Below, piece by piece: positions 24,388 through 31,006 of a stretch of DNA of 41,082 bases (the stretch's first letter is position 1; each line of letters starts with the position of its first letter). A program made the translations under genes and the position numbers. A model generated the notes under the pieces. It searched no databases and had not been told where the DNA came from. It was given only the letters and a program-made list of their open reading frames with translations. Source of the stretch: a virus; IMG/VR virus record IMGVR_UViG_3300042090_000301, positions 1 through 41,082 of that record; one strand, 5' to 3'.

Positions 24388-24662
24388 AAATCTTCAAAAT
24401 CGTGCTCTCAACGGGCGATCCGATAGCGATCTACGATCAGGAACTTGCGGGCATCCTCGAAATGATTGAGTCTGGCCAATACAAACTTATCAGGACGAAA
24501 CGCGGCGTATTCAACCCGAGCTTCATGGTATCGATTGTGGTCCACAAAGAGCTGATGGTCGAAGTCAGCGAAGAAGCGAAATATGGGCATGAGTTCAGAT
24601 TGCCCAGCCCATTCGCAGATGCAATCGGCGAGTTGGGTGACAAAACAAAAATGCTGAAATGA
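24384..24662 (+). CDS. Small protein of unknown function
   Basis: A 92-residue protein behind a usable Shine-Dalgarno (AGGAG at 24371-24375) and overlapping the initiator-like gene by 4 bases. The sequence IVLSTGDPIAIYDQELAGIL suggests an alpha/beta start, and the middle region has YKLIRTKRGVFNPSFMVSIV, likely a beta hairpin. No motif recognised. The next gene also overlaps by 4 bases, so this is one tightly coupled set with the initiator and the resolvase-like gene. Confidence 0.6.
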   Translation: MKIFKIVLSTGDPIAIYDQELAGILEMIESGQYKLIRTKRGVFNPSFMVSIVVHKELMVEVSEEAKYGHEFRLPSPFADAIGELGDKTKMLK

Positions 24663-24961
24663 AAAATCTCACCGCAGAAGTCCATGATTTTTTGAAAGCC
24701 GATCCGCGCTTCCGCGAGCGCGAAAAGAAAAATCGCGGCATCGGATATCTTCTCTCGCAACGATATCCATTCCTGCGAAACATTGACCTTGGCATCTTGG
24801 CGGCCGTGATCGAAGATGCTGGCGCAATGGATCGTTATTGGCGTAAAATTCTTCATGAGTATCCCGAACTTCGAGGGTCGGATTATAACGACAAGGCCGC
24901 GCTCGAGGAGATCAAGCAGATGGAACTCGGCTACGGCCAGCAGCCATTAATAGAAAAATGA
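24659..24961 (+). CDS. Small helical protein of unknown function
   Basis: A 100-residue, mostly helical and charged protein. The core FREREKKNRGIGYLLSQRYP and a later WRKILHEYPELRG suggest a small DNA- or protein-binding domain. No family is recognised by me. It overlaps both neighbours by 4 bases, placing it between the initiator-like protein and the Holliday-junction-resolvase-like nuclease. Confidence 0.6.
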   Translation: MKNLTAEVHDFLKADPRFREREKKNRGIGYLLSQRYPFLRNIDLGILAAVIEDAGAMDRYWRKILHEYPELRGSDYNDKAALEEIKQMELGYGQQPLIEK

Positions 24962-25428
24962 AACCATCCTCCGCAAAAGCTAAAGGAAAACTTCTCGAAG
25001 ACTATGTCGCGGATCAAATCATCGCGCATGGCCTCGACAGCCGCGCACGGCGCGATGGCGCGAGTGGCGCTGGCAACCGCGAGAAGGGAGATATTATGAC
25101 CTCTATGCAAATCTTAGGGCAGAACGCGGGCATCGAATGTAAAAATCAAGCCTCGCTCGCGATCCCTGAATGGTGGCGCCAAACAAAGAAGCTCGAGATC
25201 CTCCAGCGCGAACCCGTTCTCGCATTCAAGCAGTACGGCGAAGGCCTCGACGAAACGAAAGTCGTGATCTACCTCGAGACCCTCCTGCAACTTGTCGCAC
25301 GCGCGAATACAGCCGAGGGAATCACCGCGCAGCCGACTGATAACACCGAAAGCAACCGAAAATTGAAATGGGCGCTCGCCGATTTACGAAATTCCGCTAG
25401 CAAAGTTATGCACTTATTAGAAAATTGA
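24958..25428 (+). CDS. Holliday-junction-resolvase-like PD-(D/E)XK nuclease
   Basis: A 156-residue protein with a nuclease core of the Hjc/PD-(D/E)XK type: E14 in KLLEDYVADQ, basic LDSRARRDGASG, D45 in REKGDI, and E60-x-K62 in GIECKNQ, followed by a helix with Trp and Gln and a later strand VVIYLE. Such enzymes cut branched DNA made during recombination and before packaging. The gene lies at the end of the DNA-metabolism block and its end overlaps the promoter at 25425. Confidence 0.7.
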   Translation: MKPSSAKAKGKLLEDYVADQIIAHGLDSRARRDGASGAGNREKGDIMTSMQILGQNAGIECKNQASLAIPEWWRQTKKLEILQREPVLAFKQYGEGLDETKVVIYLETLLQLVARANTAEGITAQPTDNTESNRKLKWALADLRNSASKVMHLLEN

Positions 25429-25452
25429 CTTATGGCGGCGTGTCGCTATACT
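25425..25452 (+). promoter_or_regulatory. Sigma70-type promoter for the accessory block
   Basis: TTGACT (25425-25430), 16-base spacer, TATACT (25447-25452). A GTTATGCAC element at 25405 lies upstream. The expected start near 25459 gives a leader of about 110 bases before ATG 25570, ending in an AAAAGGTCGCAACAATAAA segment shared with other early leaders. Confidence 0.6.
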
Positions 25453-25569
25453 GAATATGACGGTGCGAGGCAGTGATGGAGCTGGTTTACCATGGCTGAC
25501 CCTCCTGACGAAATAGCTCGCCATGACGCTGCACCTCCCGTCCAAAAGGTCGCAACAATAAAAAATACC

Positions 25570-26253
25570 ATGAAAAAATTACTGACAGGAATATTGGCCA
25601 TCCTCATCATCTCGCCAATGTTCGCGCACGCGCAATCGGTTGATACATCGCAGATGACCAACACGCAGCTCCGAGTGTATCTGATCTCTCTCATCGAGGA
25701 AGTGGTACAATTACAAAATAAACTTCTCACCATGCAAAGCAAACCAACCACCGAGTCGCCATCGACTCTCAACACGTCTCCAGTCGGTCAGAGCACCACG
25801 CTAGCGCCGGCGCCAGTCGTGTTGCCGCCAGTGCAGCCGCAAGCCACGCCCGCGCAGGATACGGTCGTTGCCACGGCGCCCGCTCCACAATCTGCGGGCT
25901 ATTCGATCAATATCGTCGTGTGGCCAGGTCCGATCCCCGCGGCGAATGTCACGCAGACCTTCGTCACCAACCCGAGCCTCACGAGCTGGGATCAAGATAC
26001 GACCGACAACAGCCATGTGAACATCGGCGCAATCCTCCTCGATCCGAGCGGCAAGCCCGTCGATAACGCCGTCATGACGGTGGTCACCGATGACCTCTCG
26101 CAAAATATGAGCATCAACGGCACTGGCAATATCTATGGCCGACCCGCAGTTGCCTATTACAGCTATCACTACGTTTTCAAAACGAGCGGAGCGCACACCA
26201 TTGTATTCTCTGCAATGGGCGCGACGAACTCGGTCACTCTGCAGTCAAATTAA
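25570..26253 (+). CDS. Exported protein with beta-sandwich domain
   Basis: A 227-residue protein. Residues 1-21 are a signal peptide (KKLLTGILAILIISP, cleavage after AHA). Residues 33-50 (LRVYLISLIEEVVQLQNKL) form an amphipathic helix of a type I remember from exported proteins of uncultivated Parcubacteria-like genomes. A Pro/Thr linker follows (55-110), then an Ig-like domain (about 115-227; NVTQTFVTNPSLTSWDQ, GAHTIVFSAMG). It likely sits outside the host membrane. ATG 25570 starts the signal peptide; ATG 25492 would give a 26-residue non-signal extension. Superinfection or surface modification are possible roles. Confidence 0.65.
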   Translation: MKKLLTGILAILIISPMFAHAQSVDTSQMTNTQLRVYLISLIEEVVQLQNKLLTMQSKPTTESPSTLNTSPVGQSTTLAPAPVVLPPVQPQATPAQDTVVATAPAPQSAGYSINIVVWPGPIPAANVTQTFVTNPSLTSWDQDTTDNSHVNIGAILLDPSGKPVDNAVMTVVTDDLSQNMSINGTGNIYGRPAVAYYSYHYVFKTSGAHTIVFSAMGATNSVTLQSN

Positions 26254-26264
26254 TTAATAACCTC

Positions 26265-26450
26265 ATGCCAAAAGAAAATATAGTCCTCACCGAAAAGGAA
26301 AAGGACATCGCGATCCGCGCACTCAACCTGCTCCAGCAGGAAACCGCGAAAGTTGGCGTCAAAGCTGACGATCTCGGCGCGAAAGAATCGAAGACGGGTG
26401 CAACAAAGTATCTCGGAGAAATCGACGCATTAAAAACGAAATTCCTTTAA
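26265..26450 (+). CDS. Small helical protein of unknown function
   Basis: A 61-residue acidic and Lys-rich helical protein starting MPKENIVLTEKEKDIAIRAL. No cysteine, no membrane segment and no known family. It follows the exported-protein gene by 11 bases and precedes the NinB-like gene by 2 bases, and it reads through without rare codons, so it is probably real. A DNA- or protein-binding accessory role is conceivable. Confidence 0.5.
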   Translation: MPKENIVLTEKEKDIAIRALNLLQQETAKVGVKADDLGAKESKTGATKYLGEIDALKTKFL

Positions 26451-26452
26451 CC

Positions 26453-26797
26453 ATGACGCAACGAGCTGAAAAAACCGAGAAGCAAAGAACGATACAGCAA
26501 AATCGAGCGCTTCATTTATACTTCCAGCTCATTGCCGATCGGCTGAATGATGCGGGACTCGACATGCGGGTGGTTCTAAAACCCGAAGTCGAGATCCCAT
26601 GGTCAAAGGAATCGGTGAAAGAATATCTATGGCGGCCGATACAGAAAATTTCGTTGCGGAAAAAAAGCACGAAAGAATTATCGACCTCTGATATCGACAA
26701 GGTCTATATGACCCTGAACCGATTCCTTGCGGAAAAGCATGGCGTGTCGGAGCCATGGCCTTCGTTCGATGATCTTCTCGAAAGAATGGATCTATGA
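26453..26797 (+). CDS. NinB-like recombination protein
   Basis: A 114-residue protein resembling NinB (lambda Orf) family proteins and related phage proteins: a QQNRALHLYFQLIADRLND helix near the start, then VEIPWSKESVKEYLWRPIQ, then STSDIDKVYMTLNRFLAE with a final WPSFDD. NinB binds single-stranded DNA and SSB and helps load annealing proteins in lambda recombination. The same phage carries SSB and an annealing protein, which fits. It overlaps the next gene by 4 bases. The assignment is by pattern memory. Confidence 0.55.
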   Translation: MTQRAEKTEKQRTIQQNRALHLYFQLIADRLNDAGLDMRVVLKPEVEIPWSKESVKEYLWRPIQKISLRKKSTKELSTSDIDKVYMTLNRFLAEKHGVSEPWPSFDDLLERMDL

Positions 26798-27006
26798 ACG
26801 CGCGTTGCATGATGTGCGGAGCAGCGATGGTGACGGGTACATTCGAAAAGCTCGTATTCGAAAAAACGACGACCGATATCGTGGACGCTCGAGGGTATTG
26901 GCTGGTGGAGAAAAAAATGTGTTTTCCTTGTATGCGCCTCTATACTTCAGAATTGAGAGCTATCCACGTGCTGGATGCTAAGTTATCCAGACGTATCCCC
27001 TCATAA
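26794..27006 (+). CDS. Small zinc-ribbon protein
   Basis: A 70-residue protein with two Cys pairs, C5-x-x-C8 (CMMCG) and C43-x-x-C46 (CFPCM), about 34 residues apart, a classic zinc-ribbon layout reminiscent of YgiT-type or transcription-factor ribbons. The part between forms strands (FEKLVFEKTTTDIVDARGY). Probable nucleic-acid- or protein-binding role. It overlaps the preceding gene by 4 bases. Its end contains a GTTATCCA element used by the promoter at 27015. Confidence 0.6.
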   Translation: MNARCMMCGAAMVTGTFEKLVFEKTTTDIVDARGYWLVEKKMCFPCMRLYTSELRAIHVLDAKLSRRIPS

Positions 27007-27014
27007 CCTAATGC

Positions 27015-27020
27015 TATAAT
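27015..27020 (+). promoter_or_regulatory. Extended -10 promoter with 31-base leader
   Basis: TGC then TATAAT at 27015-27020. The expected start is 27027 and the leader to ATG 27058 is 31 bases, exactly as at 19336-19366, and also starts with GT and contains AAAGGTCG. A GTTATCCA element is at 26982-26989. Confidence 0.55.
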
Positions 27021-27057
27021 GAAGAAGTCAAAGGTCGATAAAAATACCAATAAAATT

Positions 27058-27300
27058 ATGCACTACAGAAACGGTAGGGAAGCAAAAAACGGCGACTTAA
27101 TCGTGAGCTTGGAAGGCGGCAAAATAAAGGCGTTTGGTGTATTACATAGTGCCACGCCTGGAAATGATTACTGCAACGGCTTAATCGCGACAGTGCAAGC
27201 GGTGAAGGAAGGAGCTTGTATGGTGGATGCTTTACACATTGATGATGTCGCGGCACTCTTGGCGGAAAAGGGACTTGATAAACGCCCCGAAGGTAAATAG
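27058..27300 (+). CDS. Small phage protein of unknown function
   Basis: An 80-residue protein with start MHYRNGREAKNGDLIV. The pattern (short aromatic-Gly start, then a GD strand, then a compact alpha/beta core ending in a helix) is common for small phage proteins near replication or host-takeover genes, with no assigned role known to me. I use ATG 27058 rather than the in-frame 27019, because 27019 overlaps the -10 box and would lie upstream of the expected transcript start. Confidence 0.55.
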   Translation: MHYRNGREAKNGDLIVSLEGGKIKAFGVLHSATPGNDYCNGLIATVQAVKEGACMVDALHIDDVAALLAEKGLDKRPEGK

Positions 27301-27386
27301 TGTCTATTCTCTCGCGACTTCAAGAATTAGGTCGTGAAGGGATAGGCGTGGAGTTATCCACGGTGGCGGCACGACGGCATCGGGGG

Positions 27387-27392
27387 TATAAT
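27387..27392 (+). promoter_or_regulatory. -10 box with leaderless start of the KGG-motif gene
   Basis: TATAAT at 27387-27392, preceded by a G-run rather than TGn. Six bases separate it from ATG 27399, so the transcript should start at the start codon. A GTTATCCAC element lies at 27353-27361. Confidence 0.5.
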
Positions 27393-27398
27393 TAATCC

Positions 27399-27539
27399 AT
27401 GAATAAAAAACAACGAAAAGCGTTCGCGCAGGTTGGCGGACGGGCGGTATCGAAAGACCGCGAGCATATGGCTGAAATTGGACGCAAAGGTGCAGCCGCG
27501 CGATGGGGCAAAAAGGTCGTCAAAAAGAAAAAGAAATAA
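27399..27539 (+). CDS. 46-residue KGG-motif protein
   Basis: A small basic protein starting MNKKQRKAFAQVGGRAVSKD. The sequence has two linked Gly-x-Gly/Gly-Arg-Lys-Gly elements (VGGRAVSKD ... IGRKGAAARWGKK), typical of KGG-motif (stress-induced, Pfam KGG-type) small proteins. These appear in bacteria and phages and probably bind nucleic acids. The C-terminus is a Lys-rich tail. The ATG is six bases after the -10 box at 27387. The stop is 2 bases before the next gene. Confidence 0.6.
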   Translation: MNKKQRKAFAQVGGRAVSKDREHMAEIGRKGAAARWGKKVVKKKKK

Positions 27540-27541
27540 CC

Positions 27542-27808
27542 ATGTCAGATACCAAACCAGAAGTGTCCGCGCAGGAAGCTGCGGCCGCGAAAGAGGCGGA
27601 GTTTCAGGGTCGGGTGAAAGAGTTCAATGCGGAGATGATGCCCTTATTGAAAAAATATCGCCTCGGAATCGGCGCGTCGGCATTCTTGATGCCTGACGGC
27701 CGCGTAGGCGCTGGTCCGCGCCTGTACGACGACACGGCAAACGTGGCAAAGCCAGCGGAAGCTGCTGCGCCCGCAGAGCCAGCGTCGGCAAAAATGTCGG
27801 AAGGATAA
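27542..27808 (+). CDS. Small protein of unknown function
   Basis: An 88-residue protein. Residues 10-45 are helical and charged (EAAAAKEAEFQGRVKEFNAE), then a Gly-containing core (YRLGIGASAFLMPDGRVGAG) and a low-complexity Ala/Pro/Glu tail. It may be a small protein-interaction factor. No family recognised. It follows the KGG-motif gene by 2 bases and precedes a small membrane protein by one base, inside one operon. Confidence 0.5.
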   Translation: MSDTKPEVSAQEAAAAKEAEFQGRVKEFNAEMMPLLKKYRLGIGASAFLMPDGRVGAGPRLYDDTANVAKPAEAAAPAEPASAKMSEG

Positions 27809-27809
27809 T

Positions 27810-28064
27810 ATGGAATTCATCGCTGGCATAATAGTCGGGGTTCTTCTTTCTCTTCTCGTGGCAGTCATCGTACTAGCCATGATCGGAATAAAGCAGCAAG
27901 CCGACGGCACGAAAAAAATCGTGATGAAAAGCATCGATGAAGCGATCGGAGTAAAGCCGAAAGGATTTATTTATATGCCTCCCGATGAAGATGAAGAAGC
28001 GCGAGCCGCGAAGATCGCAGAAAATCAACGAAACGGACGAACCACAAAATTATCAGACCTATGA
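27810..28064 (+). CDS. Small single-pass membrane protein
   Basis: An 84-residue protein. Residues 3-25 (FIAGIIVGVLLSLLVAVIVLAM) form a strong membrane helix; the rest is hydrophilic and charged. The start has a Shine-Dalgarno-like AAGGA (27805-27809 region) and the stop overlaps the GroES start by 4 bases (ATGA). Topology is probably N-out/C-in. Function unknown; perhaps a membrane anchor for the accessory block. Confidence 0.55.
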   Translation: MEFIAGIIVGVLLSLLVAVIVLAMIGIKQQADGTKKIVMKSIDEAIGVKPKGFIYMPPDEDEEARAAKIAENQRNGRTTKLSDL

Positions 28065-28369
28065 ATAAAACAATCATTCCATTGGGCAAGCACGTGACAG
28101 TGCGCCCCGCGCCAGCCGAGTCGCGTGAAAGCGCCGCTGGCATCATCACTCCCGCCAACGAAAAGATGAAGGATAAGTGCGAGGGCACGATCGTGGCCAT
28201 CGGCGACGAAGTCACTCATCTCAAAGTCGGCGACGAGATCATCTATGAGCAGTATTCGAACTCAACCGAGATAAAGTTCAGTGGCAGTAAAAATGAGGTC
28301 GATCTGCTGATACTCCATACGGACGATATCATCGGGAAGTGGTCAGAAAATAAAAAATCTAAAAAATAA
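28061..28369 (+). CDS. groS: GroES-like co-chaperonin
   Basis: A 102-residue Cpn10. Conserved features are IIPLGKHVTVRPAPAES at the start, a mobile-loop region (SRESAAGIITPANEKMKDKC, residues about 22-41), then GTIVAIGDEVTHLKVGDEI and the ILHTDDIIG end. The dome-and-loop protein caps GroEL rings and helps fold phage proteins, perhaps the capsid. The GroEL gene is 1.1 kb downstream, separated by three small genes and an HNH gene. The C-terminus has extra Lys residues. Start and stop fit the operon. Confidence 0.9.
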   Translation: MNKTIIPLGKHVTVRPAPAESRESAAGIITPANEKMKDKCEGTIVAIGDEVTHLKVGDEIIYEQYSNSTEIKFSGSKNEVDLLILHTDDIIGKWSENKKSKK

Positions 28370-28373
28370 AATC

Positions 28374-28610
28374 ATGCAAGAATCAACATCCAACGATAAG
28401 GTGCAGGGATCGCGCGTAAAAGACCCATTTGTTTACCAGAAGGCATCCGAAACTCAGTCCGCGAAAATTCAGGAGATAATGGCGGCAGCTCAGTCCATGA
28501 GTGCCGTATTGATGACACTCACTCCTTCTCGTGAATCCTCTCTCGCAATAACGAAGCTTGAAGAGTGTGCGATGTGGGCAAATAAATCAGTCGCTTTTAA
28601 TTCTCAATAG
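28374..28610 (+). CDS. acb2: Acb2-like cyclic-nucleotide sponge (anti-CBASS/anti-signalling candidate)
   Basis: A 78-residue protein. Residues 51-71 (PSRESSLAITKLEECAMWA) follow the conserved pattern S-R-E-x-S-L-A-x-T-K-L-E-E-x-x-M-W-A-N of the Acb2/Tad1-type hairpin domain. Acb2 proteins of phages bind the cyclic nucleotides made by CBASS (and some Thoeris) systems and so block host immunity. The helical N-terminal half (residues 25-48) fits the helix pair of this fold. It sits right after GroES in an accessory block. The call rests on motif recall; ligand preference is unknown. Confidence 0.6.
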   Translation: MQESTSNDKVQGSRVKDPFVYQKASETQSAKIQEIMAAAQSMSAVLMTLTPSRESSLAITKLEECAMWANKSVAFNSQ

Positions 28611-28612
28611 CC

Positions 28613-28834
28613 ATGCCAGAAACATTTACGAAAGATGAAATTTGGGAAGCAGTATTGCAGATGGGCGGCGAGCAGGAAGATTTAACGCCCGAGGAAGCCG
28701 AAAAATCTAAGTCAGAATTTTTCACCCTCCTTGATGGAATTGCGAAAAATCGTAAGCCAGCGGAGGCTGGAACGGCTGATGCGAAGCCCGAGGAAGCGGC
28801 TGCCGACGGCGAGAAAAAGGAAGATGAGGTATGA
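28613..28834 (+). CDS. Small acidic protein
   Basis: A 73-residue protein with many Glu, Asp and Lys residues. Residues 1-45 (KDEIWEAVLQMGGEQEDLTPEEAEKS) may form a helical domain, and the tail (AEAGTADAKPEEAAADGEKKED) is disordered and acidic, a DNA-mimic-like composition. No family recognised. The stop overlaps the next gene by 11 bases. It lies in the accessory block next to the Acb2-like gene, so an anti-host role is possible but unproven. Confidence 0.5.
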   Translation: MPETFTKDEIWEAVLQMGGEQEDLTPEEAEKSKSEFFTLLDGIAKNRKPAEAGTADAKPEEAAADGEKKEDEV

Positions 28835-29075
28835 TTGCCGCTATGGGTTGCCGCATGACACCATGATCCTCGGCGAAGATGCGAGCGTGAAGGTGGAACG
28901 ATGTAAGCTCTGCCGCAAAGTGTTCCGCTGGAAGAAATTCAACGGCCGCGTCAACAACGTCGAATATCTCAAAGTCCATGCCCGCAATTTCGCGCAGCAT
29001 GACGGCCGAACCAAGCAAATCTATATGCGCCTTTACCGTCGTGATGAATGTAAAATCACTTTATCTCCCCGATGA
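28824..29075 (+). CDS. Small zinc-finger-like protein
   Basis: An 83-residue protein. C27-x-x-C30 (CKLC) and H52/H59 (EYLKVHARNFAQHD) give a possible zinc site. The basic middle (RKVFRWKKFNGR) suggests nucleic-acid binding. Start ATG 28824 overlaps the acidic-protein gene by 11 bases; the earlier in-frame ATGs belong to shadow sequence of that gene. It overlaps the HNH gene by 4 bases. Confidence 0.5.
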   Translation: MRYDCRYGLPHDTMILGEDASVKVERCKLCRKVFRWKKFNGRVNNVEYLKVHARNFAQHDGRTKQIYMRLYRRDECKITLSPR

Positions 29076-29479
29076 CTGGATATTGGACTGGTAAAAAACT
29101 ATCTCCACAGCATCGCAAAAAGCTGGTTGAAAATCATCGCGGGCGTACAGGCCAACCTCATACCGAAGCCACCAAAAAGAAACTTGCCGCTATTCATCTA
29201 GGAAAGCCAAAGCTCTCGATTCGGGGAGTGAATCATCCTAATTGGAAAGGGGGAATCACTCCTAGTCAATTGCAAGCTAGACATTCTCTTGAATACAAGA
29301 CATGGCGCAGAAATGTGTTTGAGAGAGATAAATATATTTGTCAACAATGCGGTAAGCCAGGACGTCGAATTGAAGCTCATCACATCCGCCCCTTCGCCAT
29401 CTTCCCCGAATTACGCTATGAGGTTAATAACGGCCTGACGTTATGCAAAGAGTGCCATAAAAAAATTCCTAAACCATGA
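29072..29479 (+). CDS. NUMOD3-type HNH homing endonuclease
   Basis: A 135-residue protein. NUMOD3-like repeats are at residues 5-20 (TGKKLSPQHRKKLVENH) and 25-48, and the HNH core is at 85-130: CQQCGKPGRR, IEAHHIRPFAIFPELR, NNGLTLCKECHKK. It resembles the longer endonuclease at 12327. It sits between the GroES-containing set and GroEL and overlaps both neighbours by 4 bases, so it is translated within a coupled chain rather than from its own promoter. It is probably a mobile insertion that keeps the operon intact. Confidence 0.85.
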   Translation: MTGYWTGKKLSPQHRKKLVENHRGRTGQPHTEATKKKLAAIHLGKPKLSIRGVNHPNWKGGITPSQLQARHSLEYKTWRRNVFERDKYICQQCGKPGRRIEAHHIRPFAIFPELRYEVNNGLTLCKECHKKIPKP

Positions 29480-31005
29480 GCCAAACAAAAACCGAAATAG
29501 TCTCGAATCCGTTTCCCATTATAAAGTCCGCCGTCGACAGGATGGCGAACGCCGTGAAGCCGACGTATGGTCCAGCGGCAAATAAAGTCATCATCTCGAA
29601 GACCACCCATTTTCTCGTGGTCGATGACGGCGTCCAAATCGCACGCGACGCTAAATTCGAAGATCCGAAAGAGGATGCCGTCTTGAAGCTGATACGCTCT
29701 ACGGCCGTGAAGACCAACGATCGTGCTGGCGATGGCACGACGTCCTCGATGATCATGCTGCAAGCCATCATCGATCAGGTATCAAAACGTACTCGGTGGG
29801 AAGGCCACAAGATCGAAGCAGAACTGAAAGCCGCCAAAGATGAGGCGGTCGCACAGTTGCGTGAAATGGCGAAGCCCGTCAAATCCCTCGATGATCTCCA
29901 AAAAGTGGCTCGCACGAGCTTTAACGATGAAACTATCGCCAATACTATCGCCTCAACGTGGCATAAGCTCGGCGCCGAAGGCGTGGTCACGGTGCAAGGC
30001 GGCGTGGGCTATGACACGACAGTCGAAATGACCGAAGGCCTCAAATTCTCGCGCGGTTTTATTTCGCCATATATGATCACGAATGATCAGCGCATGGAAG
30101 CTGTGGTCGAGAAGCCGTACATCCTCGTGACTGATTACCGCTTGACGGAAGCTGGCGACGTCATTCCTATCATGGAACTCCTCGCGCAGCAGAAAATCAT
30201 GAGCCTCGTGATCATCGCCGAGAACATCGAACAGTCAGCTCTCGCCACGCTCATCGTGAATAAGATGCAGGGCAAGTTCCTCACGGTGGCCATCAACACT
30301 CCGCCGGCCGAAAATCAAACGCAGCTCCTCGAGGACATCGCAACACTCACGGGCGCACGCATGATCTCGATGCACAAAGGCGATAAGTTCCAAGATGTGC
30401 AGCTCGCCGACCTCGGCCGCGCTGATCGTTTTATCGCATACCGCGACAGCTCCGCGATCGTGAAGCCGAAAGCCGCGAAGAAAGTCGTCGATGAAAAGCT
30501 TGCAGAAATTAAAGCATCACTCGAGGCAGAAACCGATCCGAAAGTGAAAGAATCAATCTCGAAGCGCATCGCATTTTTCTCGAGCAAGATTGCCGTCATG
30601 AAAGTCGGGGCCGCGACGCAGGAAGAGCAGCGTGCGTTGCAATATAAAGTTGAGGATTCTGTCAACGCCGTGAAGGCTGCTTATAAAGGCGGCATCGTTC
30701 CTGGCGCTGGTCTTTCCCTTGCGCGTCTCAAGACCTCGAGCGAGATCTTGAACGAAGCGTTGCAATATCCGTACCGCCAGCTCATGGATAACATGAGCAT
30801 GGATCGCGAGCCCAATCTGATCGCTTCGAAGTCCTGGGCAGTCAATGTTCGCACGGGCAAAAAGGGTCCGTTTATGCAGGTAGGAGTCACGGATCCCGTC
30901 GACGTTCTTATCGCTGGTATCGAATCAGCCGTCTCCATCGCCTCGTTGCTCGTCACAACGTCTGGCATGATCGTCGAATCAGTCGTCGATATAAAACACG
31001 AATAG
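29476..31005 (+). CDS. groL: GroEL-like chaperonin
   Basis: A 509-residue chaperonin. ATPase features are conserved: D51 in VVDDGVQIA, GDGTTS at residues 85-90, the KVEDSVNAVKAA segment with the Asp equivalent to E. coli D398, GGIVPGAG, and DP in VTDPVDV near residue 467. It is about 40 residues shorter than E. coli GroEL: one equatorial loop is shortened and the GGM tail is absent. Most phages that carry GroEL use it with their own GroES, which is encoded at 28061. The ring folds virion or other phage proteins in the host cytoplasm. The start overlaps the HNH stop by 4 bases. Confidence 0.9.
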   Translation: MSQTKTEIVSNPFPIIKSAVDRMANAVKPTYGPAANKVIISKTTHFLVVDDGVQIARDAKFEDPKEDAVLKLIRSTAVKTNDRAGDGTTSSMIMLQAIIDQVSKRTRWEGHKIEAELKAAKDEAVAQLREMAKPVKSLDDLQKVARTSFNDETIANTIASTWHKLGAEGVVTVQGGVGYDTTVEMTEGLKFSRGFISPYMITNDQRMEAVVEKPYILVTDYRLTEAGDVIPIMELLAQQKIMSLVIIAENIEQSALATLIVNKMQGKFLTVAINTPPAENQTQLLEDIATLTGARMISMHKGDKFQDVQLADLGRADRFIAYRDSSAIVKPKAAKKVVDEKLAEIKASLEAETDPKVKESISKRIAFFSSKIAVMKVGAATQEEQRALQYKVEDSVNAVKAAYKGGIVPGAGLSLARLKTSSEILNEALQYPYRQLMDNMSMDREPNLIASKSWAVNVRTGKKGPFMQVGVTDPVDVLIAGIESAVSIASLLVTTSGMIVESVVDIKHE

Positions 31006-31006
31006 C

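Noticed and set aside
27019-27057. Earlier start for the gene at 27058
   Set aside because: ATG 27019 overlaps the -10 box TATAAT at 27015, so it would not be on the transcript.
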